Assembly: GCF_000696185.1 (NCBI RefSeq)
Contig: NZ_KK853997.1
Span: 2,232,761-2,296,760 of the forward strand
Source of the DNA: Kitasatospora cheerisanensis KCTC 2395
GTDB taxonomy: Bacteria > Actinomycetota > Actinomycetes > Streptomycetales > Streptomycetaceae
Length of the DNA: 64,000 nucleotides
Reading direction: 5' to 3'
Below are positions 38,426-47,379 of the stretch, in pieces (within the stretch, counting starts at the first letter, position 1; each line of letters starts with the position of its first letter). Below the pieces are notes generated by a model. It saw only the letters and a list, made by a program, of their open reading frames with translations. It did no database searches and was not told the origin of the DNA. The translations under genes and the position numbers were made by a program.

Positions 38426-38875
38426 GGGTCTCCCCCGTTCACTCCGGACCTTGCCCGGGCCGGTCGGCCCGGTCATGCATCCATCGTGAACGGGGGGTCT
38501 GACAACTCCGGACCGTTCGTGTCCGGTCGGTCGTCCCCACGGCCGCTCCCCCGAAAGGGGCTGGGCTCCGCCGCCCCGTGTCGGCGGTGCCCGGCCCCCG
38601 TCGGCGGCCGTTGGTCGCGCCCAGGGCCTGTGGTGCGGGCCACCGGTCCCCCGTCGACGGCAGCCTGCCCCGGGCGCTTCGGGCGGCTCCACCCGGCGGC
38701 GGCCTTCCCGTTGCCCACTACTGTGCCGTCGCGGGGTGACAGCGGGAATCCGTGCGGGTACTCAACCGGGGATCTGAGTACGGATACTCAGACGCCCCCG
38801 ACGGTGGGCGGGGGCGGGTACGGTGGCGGTTCCCGTCCGAGGTCCGGTCGGGCCGGGTGCTGCGAGGGGGCTGGG
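38426..38875. other. Intergenic region between divergent HEPN and DUF4126 genes
   Basis: About 450 bp with no supportable gene. It contains the TACTCA/TGAGTA repeats listed separately and the promoters of both neighbours. No RNA element was recognised. Confidence 0.5.
38758..38791. promoter_or_regulatory. Candidate operator: repeated TACTCA half-sites
   Basis: CTGAGTA-cgga-TACTCAG (38774-38791) is a perfect 7-bp inverted repeat, and a third TACTCA occurs at 38758-38763. The sites lie about 85-118 bp upstream of the DUF4126 start. They look like binding sites for a dimeric repressor or activator; the regulator is unknown. Confidence 0.5.
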
Positions 38876-39484
38876 GTGGAGGCCGTTCCGCTGATCTTCA
38901 CCAGCGGCTGGGCGAGCGGGATCAACGCCTACGCCGTGGTGCTGCTGCTGGGGCTGTTCGGCCGCTTCGGCGGCGCCGACTCGGTGCCGCCGGTGCTGGA
39001 GCGCACCGACGTGCTGATCGCCGCGGCGGTGCTGTTCCTGTGCGAGGCGGTGCTCGACAAGATCCCGTACGTGGACAGCGTGTGGGACGTCCTGCACACC
39101 GTGATCCGTCCGATCGCCGGCGCGACCGTGGGCGCGCTGCTGGCGGCGCACGACCCGGGCTCGCTGGGCGAGGTCGCGGCGGGCGCGGTCGGCGGCACCA
39201 CGGCGCTGCTCAGCCACGGCATCAAGGCCGGGCTGCGGATGGCCGTGAACACCTCGCCGGAGCCGGCCTCCAACATCGTGGTCAGCCTGGGCGAGGACCT
39301 GTCGGTGGCCGGCATGGTCACCCTGGCGGTCTTCCACCCGTGGCTGGCGGCCTCGGCCGCGGCGGTGCTGCTGGTGCTCGGGGCGCTGCTGGTGTGGTTC
39401 GCGGTCTCCCGGATCCGGCGGTTCTGGCTGCGCCGCAGGGAGCGCAGGCTGGCCCGGGAGGCGGCGCGGGCGGCGGCGGCCTGA
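38876..39484 (+). CDS. DUF4126 family membrane protein
   Basis: A 202-residue protein with five to six hydrophobic segments. TSGWASGINAYAVVLLLGLFGR and the following YVDSVWDVLHTVIRPIAGATVGAL are characteristic of DUF4126, and a basic tail RRFWLRRRERRL closes it. Function is unknown. GTG 38876 is preceded by GAGGGGG about 7 nt away. The frame is open far upstream through non-coding DNA. Confidence 0.85.
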   Translation: MEAVPLIFTSGWASGINAYAVVLLLGLFGRFGGADSVPPVLERTDVLIAAAVLFLCEAVLDKIPYVDSVWDVLHTVIRPIAGATVGALLAAHDPGSLGEVAAGAVGGTTALLSHGIKAGLRMAVNTSPEPASNIVVSLGEDLSVAGMVTLAVFHPWLAASAAAVLLVLGALLVWFAVSRIRRFWLRRRERRLAREAARAAAA

Positions 39485-39539
39485 GCGGGCCGCCCCGCGC
39501 GCCCCGGAGGCCGTGGGCGGGCGCCGGGTGAGTGCCGCA

Positions 39540-39545
39540 TAGGAT
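39540..39545 (+). promoter_or_regulatory. Candidate -10 for a leaderless flavoprotein transcript
   Basis: TAGGAT ends 8 nt before the ATG at 39554 with no ribosome-binding site between. The -35 is not recognisable. Confidence 0.4.
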
Positions 39546-39553
39546 CTTCTGCC

Positions 39554-40945
39554 ATGGCTCGGATCATCGTCGTCGGCGCAGGTATGGGCGGTCTGGCCGC
39601 CGCGTCCAGGCTGGCCACCCTCGGGCACCGGGTGACGGTGCTGGAGGCGGCCGGGACGTACGGCGGGCAGGTGGGGGCGTACCGGCGCGAGGGCTTCGGC
39701 TTCGACACCGGGCCCGGACTGCTCGCGCTGCCCGCGGTCTACCGGGACCTGGCGCTGAAGACCGGCCGGGAGCCGCTGGAGCAGCTGGTCGGGCTGCGGC
39801 CGGTGGAGCCGGAGAGCCGGCACCTGTTCGCGGACGGCACCGAACTGGTGCTGCCGAACGCCTCCCGCGGCGGCGTCGGCCAGGCGCTGGACGCCGCGTT
39901 CGGCGCGGGCTCCGGCGAGCGCTGGAACGACATGGTCAACCGGGGCCGCACCGTCTGGGAGGCCACCCGCCGCCCGCTGCTGGAGGAGCCCCGCCCGGCC
40001 GTCGACCCCGCCGACCCGTACCCGGTGCCGCCGCGCCGCGGCCTGTCCCGGCTGCTGCCGCGCGGCCGCCACACGCTGGCAGACGTCGCCGCCCGCGAAC
40101 TCGACGGCGCGCCCGGCCCGGCGGCGCTGCTCGCCGAGTACGCGCTGCGCTACGGCCTGGACCCGCTGGCCGCGCCCGCCTCGGCGACCGTCCTGCCGTA
40201 CATGGAGCAGTCGTTCGGCGTCTGGTACGTGGACGGCGGCCTGCGGGCGCTGGCCGACGCGGTGTTCGCGCGCTGCGAGAAGCGCGGCGTCGAGTTCCGC
40301 TTCGACACCCCCGTGCGGGCGCTGGAGCGCGCCGGCGGGCGAGTCACCGGCGTCCGCACCGACGACGGGGTGCTGGAGGCGGACGCGGTGCTGTCGGCCG
40401 TCCCCGGCCTGGGCGTCGCCGAGCCCGCCGAGCCCGCGCCGGGCCGCTTCACCGTGCTGCTCGCCCTGGACGGCGCCCGCCCCGCCGGCACCGCGCACCG
40501 CACCGTGCTGCACGGCGCGGACGTCGCCGTCGAGGCCCGCGCCGTCTTCGCCGACCGCACCCTGCCCGACCGCCCGACCGTGCAACTGCTCCGCCCCGAC
40601 GACCCGTCCCTCGTCCCCGGCCCGGACTCCGAGGCGGCCGTCCTGACCGTCACCGTCCCCGCCGGGATCACCCTGACGGACGCCCAGCAGGACGCCTATG
40701 CCGAGCAGTTGCTCACCCAGCTGGCCAGCGCGGGCATCGACCTGCGGAGCCGGCTGCGCTGGCGGGAGACCCGGCTGACCGCCTTCGTCCCCGCCCCCGC
40801 GCTGGCCGGCGGCCGGCTCGCCCAGGCCAACGAACCGGGCGAGCCCGGCCTGTACCTGATCGGCGCACACGCCCACCCCGGCGGCGGACTGGCCCGCGTC
40901 GGCATGTCCGCCTCGATCACCGCCGGCCTGCTCGGCCCGGCCTGA
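39554..40945 (+). CDS. Phytoene desaturase-like FAD-dependent oxidoreductase
   Basis: A 463-residue flavoprotein. The dinucleotide-binding motif GAGMGGLAAASRLATLGHRVTVLEA is at the N-terminus and the CrtI-type FAD motif GAHAHPGGGLARVGMSA at the C-terminus. Mid-protein MEQSFGVWYVDGGLRALADAV also matches the phytoene desaturase/crtI superfamily. No other carotenoid genes adjoin it, although a polyprenyl synthase gene lies 2 kb away, so a carotenoid or other isoprenoid substrate is possible but unproven. It probably has a leaderless message. Confidence 0.85.
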   Translation: MARIIVVGAGMGGLAAASRLATLGHRVTVLEAAGTYGGQVGAYRREGFGFDTGPGLLALPAVYRDLALKTGREPLEQLVGLRPVEPESRHLFADGTELVLPNASRGGVGQALDAAFGAGSGERWNDMVNRGRTVWEATRRPLLEEPRPAVDPADPYPVPPRRGLSRLLPRGRHTLADVAARELDGAPGPAALLAEYALRYGLDPLAAPASATVLPYMEQSFGVWYVDGGLRALADAVFARCEKRGVEFRFDTPVRALERAGGRVTGVRTDDGVLEADAVLSAVPGLGVAEPAEPAPGRFTVLLALDGARPAGTAHRTVLHGADVAVEARAVFADRTLPDRPTVQLLRPDDPSLVPGPDSEAAVLTVTVPAGITLTDAQQDAYAEQLLTQLASAGIDLRSRLRWRETRLTAFVPAPALAGGRLAQANEPGEPGLYLIGAHAHPGGGLARVGMSASITAGLLGPA

Positions 40946-40952
40946 CGATCCC

Positions 40953-41690
40953 TCAGTACTGCTGCTGGTAGTACCCGTTGTGCTGCTGCTCGCCCGGCTG
41001 CTGCGGGATGTACGGCTGCGCATACTGCTGCTGCTGCGGGTACTGGTAGACCGGCTGGCCGTACTGGTCGTAGCCGATCAGCTGCGGCTGCTGCTGCCAC
41101 TGCTGGGCGTACGGGTCCTGGTACTCCTGGTACGCCTGCTGCTGATAGCCGTAGTCCGGCTGCTGGTAGTAGTACTGCTGCTGCTCGGGCTGCTGCGGCT
41201 GCTCGTACTGCTGTTGCTGGTACCCGACCGGCTCGTCGGCGTAGATGCCCGCGTCGAGCTCCTGGAACTCCTCGTACGCGTACGGCTCTTCGACCACCGG
41301 CTCGACCTCGACCGGGCCGACCTCACCGACCTTCGGGGCCGCCACCGCCGCTGCCGCCGCGACCGTCGCGCCGCCGGTGGCCGCCGCCAGCAGCGGGACC
41401 TTCGCCAGCGGACCGGGCAGCCCGCCGTCCGCGCGGCGCAGCGACCAGCCCACCGGGCGGCCGCGCTTGACCGACATGGTGACCATCGCCTGCCCAGCCG
41501 CGAAGGCCCCGGCACCCGCCACGATCACCGGCACGGAGGACTGCGTCATCCCCGCCACCACCCCGAGGAACCCCGCCAGCGCCAGCGCCCGCCAGTGCAA
41601 CGCGGCCCGGTTCTGCAGCAGCAGTTCGGCCACCAGCCACACCGCGACCAGCGCCAACGCGCCGTAGAGGAACAGGTGTCCGATGCCCAT
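40953..41690 (-). CDS. Membrane protein with Gln/Tyr-rich prion-like tail
   Basis: A 245-residue protein I do not recognise by function. The first half has three hydrophobic segments (about 4-24, 33-52 and 53-70) and an Ala-rich stretch (about 100-120). An acidic hinge (VGPVEVEPVVEEPYAYEEF) leads to about 100 residues built almost only of Gln, Tyr and Pro (for example QQQYEQPQQPEQQQYYY). The low-complexity tail resembles prion-like or aggregation-prone sequences. Comparable proteins exist in streptomycetes next to metF. The gene converges on the flavoprotein gene with 7 bp between. Confidence 0.78.
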   Translation of the reverse strand: MGIGHLFLYGALALVAVWLVAELLLQNRAALHWRALALAGFLGVVAGMTQSSVPVIVAGAGAFAAGQAMVTMSVKRGRPVGWSLRRADGGLPGPLAKVPLLAAATGGATVAAAAAVAAPKVGEVGPVEVEPVVEEPYAYEEFQELDAGIYADEPVGYQQQQYEQPQQPEQQQYYYQQPDYGYQQQAYQEYQDPYAQQWQQQPQLIGYDQYGQPVYQYPQQQQYAQPYIPQQPGEQQHNGYYQQQY

Positions 41691-41864
41691 CCCCGCAACC
41701 TCCAGACGCCACCATCACCGGGCGGTTGCGGGCGACTGTACATCCTCCGGGCAAACACCACCTCATCCCCCACCGGCAGGCCCGGACGCCCGCCCCGGCA
41801 GCGATCTCCCCGCCCCGGCCCCGCCACCCGCGGACCGGCTGCCGAAGCCCGGCCCGGAGGGCGG

Positions 41865-42779
41865 TCAGTGCTTGTGGAGGCCCAGGTTCTGGTAGATCTC
41901 CAGCGTCGAGGTGCTGTGGTTGAGGGTGATGAAGTGCAGGCCGGGGGCGCCCTCCGCGAGCAGCCTCTCGGCCATGGCGGTGGCGTGCTCCAGGCCGACG
42001 GCGCGGAGCTCGGCCGGGTTGTCGGCGGCCGCCTCCAGGCGGCGCCGGAACTCGGGCGGGAAGTCGGAGCCGGAGAGCTGCGGGAAGCGGACGAGCTGGC
42101 GGACGTTGGTGACCGGCATGATCTCCGGGATGATCGGCGTCTCGCAGCCGGCCGCGGCGACCCGGTCGCGCAGCCGGAGGTAGTCCTCGACCTCGAAGAA
42201 CATCTGGGTGATCGCGTAGTCCGCGCCGGCCCGGCACTTGGCGACGAAGTGGCGGATGTCCTCGTCCCACTCGGTCGAGCGCGGGTGCATCTGCGGGAAC
42301 GCGGCCACGCCGACGCAGAAGTCGCCGATGCTCTTGATGAGTTCGACGAGTTCGTAGGCGTAGCTGACGCCCTCGGGGTGCCGGACCCATTCGCCCATCG
42401 GGTCGCCGGGCGGGTCGCCGCGCACGGCGAGCACGTTGCGGACGCCCTCGTCGGCGTACTGCCCGATGATGTTGCGCAGTTCGGCCACCGAGTGGTCGAC
42501 GGCGGTGAGGTGGGCGACGGGGGTGAGGGTGGTCTCGGTGGCGATCCGGCCGACCAGGTTGACGGTGCGGCCGCGGGAGGAGCCTCCGGCGCCGTAGGTC
42601 ATGCAGACGAAGTTGGGGTCGAGCGCCTCGACGCGGCGGATCGCGTCCCAGAGTTTGCGCTCGCCCTCTTCGTTGCGGGGCGGCATGAACTCGAAGGAGA
42701 AGGAGCGGTCGCCTGCCGCCAGCAGGTCGCGCACGGTCTGCGCGCGGTCGCTTCTGGTGGAGGGAATCCCGAGTGCCAT
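41865..42779 (-). CDS. metF: 5,10-methylenetetrahydrofolate reductase
   Basis: A 304-residue flavoenzyme that makes 5-methyl-THF for methionine synthesis. It starts in the usual way with [21 protein letters not shown], has the FAD-binding [12 protein letters not shown] and later [12 protein letters not shown] and [21 protein letters not shown]-barrel MTHFRs of this length use NADH or NADPH. The ATG is 6 nt from a TAACCT hexamer and lacks a ribosome-binding site, so the mRNA is probably leaderless. An imperfect palindrome sits 47-65 bp upstream. Confidence 0.94.
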   Translation of the reverse strand: MALGIPSTRSDRAQTVRDLLAAGDRSFSFEFMPPRNEEGERKLWDAIRRVEALDPNFVCMTYGAGGSSRGRTVNLVGRIATETTLTPVAHLTAVDHSVAELRNIIGQYADEGVRNVLAVRGDPPGDPMGEWVRHPEGVSYAYELVELIKSIGDFCVGVAAFPQMHPRSTEWDEDIRHFVAKCRAGADYAITQMFFEVEDYLRLRDRVAAAGCETPIIPEIMPVTNVRQLVRFPQLSGSDFPPEFRRRLEAAADNPAELRAVGLEHATAMAERLLAEGAPGLHFITLNHSTSTLEIYQNLGLHKH

Positions 42780-42785
42780 GCAGGC

Positions 42786-42791
42786 AGGTTA
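42786..42791 (-). promoter_or_regulatory. -10 hexamer of a leaderless metF transcript
   Basis: TAACCT on the minus strand ends 6 nt before the ATG, exactly where transcription would start at the A of ATG. A TTGTCC 19 nt further upstream is a possible -35. Confidence 0.55.
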
Positions 42792-42825
42792 GCCGTCGGC
42801 GGCGCGGCCCGGACAAACGGCGTCC

Positions 42826-42844
42826 AAACACTGAGACAGTGGTT
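42826..42844. promoter_or_regulatory. Candidate operator upstream of metF
   Basis: AAACACTG-AGA-CAGTGGTT is a 19-bp palindrome with 7 of 8 symmetric pairs. It lies between the divergent metF and polyprenyl synthase genes, close upstream of the metF promoter. No regulator can be named. Confidence 0.45.
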
Positions 42845-42950
42845 GAGATTTTTCGGACGCCGCCCGGCGGACCGGCCCGGGCGGCGGCGGACGAGGGCAC
42901 CCAACGGGGGGCGTTAGTCTGACTGTCAGCCCATCTAACCGGAGTTTCAG

Positions 42951-44057
42951 GTGCCCTCCTCCACCCGTCTTCCCCGCAACCCCGTCGATGCGGAGGACGT
43001 GCGCGACCGCGTCAACGCCGCGCTGAGCGCGTTCATGGCCGAACGGACCGCCCTGCTCTCCGGCATCTCCGACCAGCTCGGGCCGGTCGCCGACGCACTG
43101 CGCGAGTTCCTGCTCGACGGCGGCAAGCGGCTGCGCCCGGCCTTCTGCTACTGGGGCTGGCGCGCGGCCGGCGGCGACGCCGACGAGCCCGGCATCGAGC
43201 GGGCCGCGGCGGCGCTGGAACTGCTGCAGGCCAGCGCCCTGGTGCACGACGACCTGATGGACCGCAGCGACACCCGCCGAGGCCTGCCGGCCGTGCACCG
43301 CCGCTTCGAGAACCTGCACCGGGCCAGCGGCTGGCGCGGCGACCGCGAGCAGTACGGCGCGTCCGCGGCGGTGCTGCTCGGCGACCTGCTGCTGATCTGG
43401 TGCGACGAGCTGTTCCAGCGCTCCGGCCTGCCGACCGCCGCGGTCGTCGCCGCGAAGCCCGCGTTCGACCTGATGCGCACCGAAGTCATGCTCGGCCAGT
43501 ACCTGGACGTGCTGGAGCCGGTCGCCGGCGACTCCGCCGACGCCGACGCGCTGGACCGGGCCCGTACGGTGCTGCACTACAAGTCCGCGAAGTACACCAT
43601 CGAGCGTCCGCTCCAGGTCGGTGCGCTGCTGGCCGGCGCCGGGCCGGACCTGGTCGAGGCGCTCGGCAACTTCGGCCTCCCGCTGGGCGAGGCGTTCCAG
43701 CTCCGCGACGACCTGCTCGGCGTGTTCGGCGACCCGGCGGTCACCGGCAAGCCGGCCGGCGACGACCTGCGCGAGGGCAAGCGCACCCTGCTGATCGCGC
43801 ACGCGATGCGCGGGCTGTCGGGGGTCGACGCCAAGCAGTTGGACACCCGGCTCGGCGCCCCCGACCTCGACCCGGCCGAGATCGCCGAGCTGCGCGAGCT
43901 GATCTCCGCCAGCGGCGCCCCGGCGATCGTCGAGGCCCGCATCGACCAGCTGCTCACCGAGGCGCTGGCCGCCCTGCATGCGGCCCCGATCGCGGACGAC
44001 CAGACCAGCGAGGTGCTGCAGGCGCTGGCCGACGCGGCGACGGTGCGCAAGTACTGA
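42951..44057 (+). CDS. Trans-isoprenyl (polyprenyl) diphosphate synthase
   Basis: A 368-residue all-alpha prenyl chain elongating enzyme. The first aspartate-rich motif is DDLMDRSDTRRG (first DDxxD) and the second is LRDDLLGVFGD. GGKRLRP, for binding isopentenyl diphosphate, is at about residue 50. Homologues at this locus (mycobacterial idsA2) make geranylgeranyl-length products; the product length here cannot be fixed from sequence alone. GTG 42951 has GGAG about 9 nt upstream. It converges on the VanZ gene with 7 bp between. Confidence 0.9.
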   Translation: MPSSTRLPRNPVDAEDVRDRVNAALSAFMAERTALLSGISDQLGPVADALREFLLDGGKRLRPAFCYWGWRAAGGDADEPGIERAAAALELLQASALVHDDLMDRSDTRRGLPAVHRRFENLHRASGWRGDREQYGASAAVLLGDLLLIWCDELFQRSGLPTAAVVAAKPAFDLMRTEVMLGQYLDVLEPVAGDSADADALDRARTVLHYKSAKYTIERPLQVGALLAGAGPDLVEALGNFGLPLGEAFQLRDDLLGVFGDPAVTGKPAGDDLREGKRTLLIAHAMRGLSGVDAKQLDTRLGAPDLDPAEIAELRELISASGAPAIVEARIDQLLTEALAALHAAPIADDQTSEVLQALADAATVRKY

Positions 44058-44064
44058 CGGCCCG

Positions 44065-44688
44065 TCAGCGGTTCCACCGGCGTCGGGAGGCCAGCGCGGC
44101 CAGCCCGGCGCCGGCCGCGTTCAGCAGGACGTCGTCCACCGAGGACACCCGGTCCAGCCACAGCACGTACTGGGCGGTCTCGACCAGCACCGAGCAGGCC
44201 GCACCGAGCGCGAGCACCCGCCACACCGAGGCCAGCGCGCGGAAGCGGATCGGCGCGAAGTAGCCCAGGGCGGCGAACACCAGCAGGTTGCCGCCGATCT
44301 GCACGACCGCGGTGACCGGCGTGCCGTGGGTGAGGATCGCCCACAGGTCGTGCAGCGGCAGCAGGCTCACCCGGCGGGGCGCGGTGCCCGCCCCCGGGCC
44401 CGGCAGCATGATCATCCAGACCCACGGCACCGTCCCGTGCACCATCGCCACCACCGCGGCCGGCCCCCGCCACGCCCCCGCCTTGCGCCGGGCCGACAGC
44501 CACACCAGCGCGGCGGACAGCGGCAACGCGACCAACGACCAGAACACCACGCCGTTGACGGTCCCCAGCCACGGCTGCCACCCGGCACGCCGGTGCAGCG
44601 GCCGCTGCATGAGAAAGGCAACGGCCGCCGCAGCGAACACGGCCGGAACAAGTAGCGCCGTCCACCGGGCGCGGGCAGTCGAGCTCAC
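44065..44688 (-). CDS. VanZ family membrane protein
   Basis: A 207-residue protein with five hydrophobic segments. The VanZ-like core shows as SLLPLHDLWAIL, then GGNLLVFAALGYFAPI and the C-terminal LVETAQYVLWLDRVSSVDDVLLNAAGAGLG-type stretch. VanZ-like proteins are linked to teicoplanin resistance or envelope stress in some bacteria, but most are of unknown function. I place the start at GTG 44688 (VSSTARARWT); a GGAGG lies only one base upstream, so a slightly different start is possible. Confidence 0.8.
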   Translation of the reverse strand: MSSTARARWTALLVPAVFAAAAVAFLMQRPLHRRAGWQPWLGTVNGVVFWSLVALPLSAALVWLSARRKAGAWRGPAAVVAMVHGTVPWVWMIMLPGPGAGTAPRRVSLLPLHDLWAILTHGTPVTAVVQIGGNLLVFAALGYFAPIRFRALASVWRVLALGAACSVLVETAQYVLWLDRVSSVDDVLLNAAGAGLAALASRRRWNR

Positions 44689-44976
44689 GCCTCCAGGAGT
44701 CCGGCAAGGCCCGCCGCGGTTCCCACCAGGAGCCCACCCACGGCCGTCCGTTACGGGCCCCGGCGGCCGGTTAACTCCTTCGCGGCCCACGCCCGGCGCC
44801 CAGCGCCGCCCCCATCCACCGCACAGCACGAACAGCCCGGCCCACTTCACCGGAGTCAGGCACACGCACCGGGCCACGCACACGTCGTCCCCAAACCCCA
44901 CCCCGCTCCGTGCCGCGGGGCCCACCGTCGACAGTCCCGTCCTGCCCGGCAGGCCGCGCCGCAGGGGAACGGTCGC
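44689..44976. other. Intergenic region between VanZ and thiE genes
   Basis: Nearly 290 bp with no supported gene, repeat or RNA element. It should include the VanZ promoter (both flanking genes are on the minus strand) and termination of the thiE transcript. Confidence 0.4.
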
Positions 44977-45627
44977 TTAGCGCAGGCGGGCGGCGAGTTG
45001 CTTCGCGGCTGCGGCCGGGTCCTCGGCTGCGGTGAGGGCGCGGACGACCACGATGCGGGTGGCTCCGGCGTCGAGGACCTGGTCGAGGTTGGTGAGGTCG
45101 ATGCCGCCGATGGCGAACCACGGCCGGGCCGGATTCCGGCCGGCCGCGTGGCGGACCAGGTCGAGGCCGGGGGCGTGGCGGCCGGGCTTGGTGGGGGTGG
45201 GCCAGACCGGGCCGGTGCAGAAGTAGTCGACGCCGGGCTCGCTGATCGCCGCGTCGACCTCGGCCTCGGCGTGGCAGGAGCGTCCGATCAGCACGTCCTC
45301 GCCGAGGATGGCGCGGGCGACCCGCACCGGCAGGTCGTCCTGCCCGAGGTGCAGCACGTCCGGCCGGGCGCCGTACGCGACGTCGGCGCGGTCGTTGACG
45401 GCCAGCAGCTTGCCGTGCCGCTTCGCCGCGTCCGCGAACACCTCCAGGTACTCGAGTTCCTGGCGGGCCTCCAGGTTCTTGTCCCGGAGCTGGACGATGT
45501 CGACGCCGCCGGCCAGCACGGCGTCCAGGAAGTCGGCGAGGTCGCCCTGCTCGCGGCGGGCGTCGGTGCAGAGGTAGAGCTTCGCGTCGGCGAGCCGCTG
45601 ACGGGCCGTCACGGCGTCGGCGGTCAC
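44977..45627 (-). CDS. thiE: Thiamine-phosphate synthase
   Basis: A 216-residue TIM-barrel enzyme that couples the pyrimidine (HMP-PP) and thiazole halves into thiamine phosphate. Conserved stretches are [30 protein letters not shown], the [10 protein letters not shown] loop, [11 protein letters not shown] and the phosphate-binding [19 protein letters not shown]. The GTG start at 45627 overlaps the stop of the Rv2175c-type gene (GTGA). It faces away from the thiO-thiS-thiG operon and has no riboswitch of its own in the adjoining sequence. Confidence 0.92.
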   Translation of the reverse strand: MTADAVTARQRLADAKLYLCTDARREQGDLADFLDAVLAGGVDIVQLRDKNLEARQELEYLEVFADAAKRHGKLLAVNDRADVAYGARPDVLHLGQDDLPVRVARAILGEDVLIGRSCHAEAEVDAAISEPGVDYFCTGPVWPTPTKPGRHAPGLDLVRHAAGRNPARPWFAIGGIDLTNLDQVLDAGATRIVVVRALTAAEDPAAAAKQLAARLR

Positions 45628-45989
45628 AGCGCCATGGCCTGGGCGCGGCGCTTGACCTCGGTGCCGCGGTTCTCGCGCAGCGCCTGGATGGGGCTGCCGG
45701 GCAGCGACGGGTCCTCGGTGAACATCCACTCGAGGATCTCCTCGTCGGAGAAGCCGCAGTCGCGGAGCACCGTGAGGGTGCCGACCAGGTGCTTGACCGG
45801 GCCGTCGTCCTCGATGAAGTCGGCGGGCACCTGCAGGGAGTTGTTCGCGCCGCGGCGGACGGCCAGCAGCTTGCGGCTGCGCACCATGTCGCGGACCTCG
45901 GTGATCACCACGCCCCACCGCTCGGAGATGTCGGGCAGGTACAGCCACGCAGGGACCAGGGCGTCGATCTTGGGATCAATTGTGCTCAC
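45624..45989 (-). CDS. Rv2175c family DNA-binding protein
   Basis: A 121-residue winged helix protein. [33 protein letters not shown] is the DNA-binding part and [33 protein letters not shown] the C-terminal domain of the Rv2175c family. The mycobacterial protein is a substrate of the Ser/Thr kinase PknL encoded beside it, and phosphorylation blocks its DNA binding. A PASTA kinase gene lies 3.6 kb away here, a conserved proximity. It is translationally coupled to thiE. Confidence 0.88.
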   Translation of the reverse strand: MSTIDPKIDALVPAWLYLPDISERWGVVITEVRDMVRSRKLLAVRRGANNSLQVPADFIEDDGPVKHLVGTLTVLRDCGFSDEEILEWMFTEDPSLPGSPIQALRENRGTEVKRRAQAMAL

Positions 45990-46009
45990 GCCCCCAGCCT
46001 ACCCACGCG

Positions 46010-47215
46010 CTACGCCGTCGCCGCCTTCAGCTGCACGGCCGGGTCGGCGGCGAGCGCCGGATCGAGCACCGCGCCGCGTTCGATCAGCCGCCGGCCCTGC
46101 GCCAGGTCGCGCGGCCGGTCGACGGCGAGCAGCGCGACCACTGCGCCGTCGCGCAGCCACAGCACCGACCAGGAGCGCTCGGACGGGGAGCCGCGCCACA
46201 GCAGGTGGTCGGCGCCGGCGTGGCGGCCCGCGTACTGCACCATGCGGTCGAACTGCTCGGACCAGAAGTACGGGACGGGGTCGTAGGGCGCGTCCAGGGC
46301 GCCGAGCACCGAGGCGGCGACGGCGCCGCCGGAGTGCAGGGCGTGGTCCCAGTGCTGGACGGCGAGCCTGGCGCCGAACCGGGCGGACGGGTAGGAGGTG
46401 CAGTCGCCGGCCGCCCAGACGCCGGGCAGCGCGGTGCGCAGCCGGTCGTCGACGGGGATCGTGCCGTCGGGGTCGAGGGCGAGCGGTCCGCCGGCCAGCC
46501 AGTCGGTGGCGGGGCGGGCGCCGATGCCGACCACCACCTCGTCGGCGGGCAGGTGGGTGCCGTCGGCGAGCAGCACCCCGCCGTCGGCGGCGCCGGCGAC
46601 GGCGGCGCCGCAGTGCAGTTCGGCGCCGGCTTCGGCGTACCAGTCGGCCATCAGCGTGCCGAGTTCGGCGGGCAGCGCCCCGGCCAGCGGGGTGGCGGCG
46701 GCCTCCACCACGGTGACGTGGCAGCCGAGGGCGCGGGCGACGGTGGCGGTCTCGGCGCCGATCCAGCCCGCGCCGACCAGCACGATCCGCTTGCCGGGGG
46801 TGAGCGCGGCGCGCAGCGCGTGCGCGTCGTCGACGGTGCGCAGGGTGCGGGCGCCGGGCAGGCCGGGCAGCGTGCGGGGGTCGGCGCCGGTGGCGATCAC
46901 CAGGGCGCCGTACGGGAGTTCGCCGCCGTCGGTGTGCAGGGTGTCGGCGGCCAGGCCGGTGGCGCGGCGGCCGGTGAGGAGTTCGACGCCGAGTTCGTGC
47001 CAGTCGATCTCGAAGGCAGTGGCGTCGGACTTGCCGAGCAGCACGTCCTTGGAGAGCGGCGGCCGGTCGTACGGGAGGTGGAGTTCGTCGCCGACCAGGG
47101 TGATCGCGCCCTGCCAGCCGCCCTGCCGCAGGTTCAGCGCGGCCTGCGCGCCCGCCATGCCCGCCCCGACCACGACGACCCGGTCCGTTGCCCTCAGCTC
47201 AGCCACGGCGTCCAC
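46010..47215 (-). CDS. FAD/NAD(P)-dependent oxidoreductase of the ferredoxin reductase type
   Basis: A 401-residue flavoprotein with two dinucleotide-binding motifs: VVVVGAGMAGAQAALNLRQ near the N-terminus and VLVGAGWIGAETATVARAL in the middle. YDRPPLSKDVLLG and VWAAGDCTSYPS match the rhodocoxin/putidaredoxin reductase family that passes electrons to [2Fe-2S] ferredoxins. No ferredoxin or P450 gene adjoins, so its partner is unknown. It is separated from the thi operon by the TPP riboswitch region and reads the other way. Confidence 0.85.
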   Translation of the reverse strand: MDAVAELRATDRVVVVGAGMAGAQAALNLRQGGWQGAITLVGDELHLPYDRPPLSKDVLLGKSDATAFEIDWHELGVELLTGRRATGLAADTLHTDGGELPYGALVIATGADPRTLPGLPGARTLRTVDDAHALRAALTPGKRIVLVGAGWIGAETATVARALGCHVTVVEAAATPLAGALPAELGTLMADWYAEAGAELHCGAAVAGAADGGVLLADGTHLPADEVVVGIGARPATDWLAGGPLALDPDGTIPVDDRLRTALPGVWAAGDCTSYPSARFGARLAVQHWDHALHSGGAVAASVLGALDAPYDPVPYFWSEQFDRMVQYAGRHAGADHLLWRGSPSERSWSVLWLRDGAVVALLAVDRPRDLAQGRRLIERGAVLDPALAADPAVQLKAATA

Positions 47216-47260
47216 CCTAACCCTGCCGTACGCCCCTGTGGGCGCGGGTCGGCCCGGCGA

Positions 47261-47266
47261 TAAGGT
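47261..47266 (+). promoter_or_regulatory. Candidate -10 of the thiOSG transcript
   Basis: TAAGGT fits the TANNNT pattern and lies about 20 bp upstream of the riboswitch. RNA would start near 47273. No clear -35. Confidence 0.45.
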
Positions 47267-47281
47267 GGGGGTACTACCTCA

Positions 47282-47370
47282 TCACGGGAGCCCGGCGCAC
47301 CGGGCTGAGAGGCGGGCTGTGCGGCCCGCGACCGTCCGAACCTGATCCGGGTCATGCCGGCGAAGGGAGA
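47282..47370 (+). promoter_or_regulatory. TPP riboswitch (THI element)
   Basis: Highly conserved THI-box blocks are present in order: ACGGGAGCCCGG, GGGCTGAGAGG and CCGAACCTGATCCGGGTCAT, closing with GCGAAGGGA. The element ends 9 nt before the GTG start of thiO, and its final GAAGGGAG probably includes the ribosome-binding site. Thiamine pyrophosphate should therefore block translation of thiO and the coupled thiS and thiG. Confidence 0.96.
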
Positions 47371-47379
47371 AGAAGCGCT

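Noticed and set aside
40960..41240. CTG/CAG-rich stretch as a microsatellite or recombination hotspot
   Set aside because: It is explained by codons for the Gln/Tyr-rich tail of the membrane protein.
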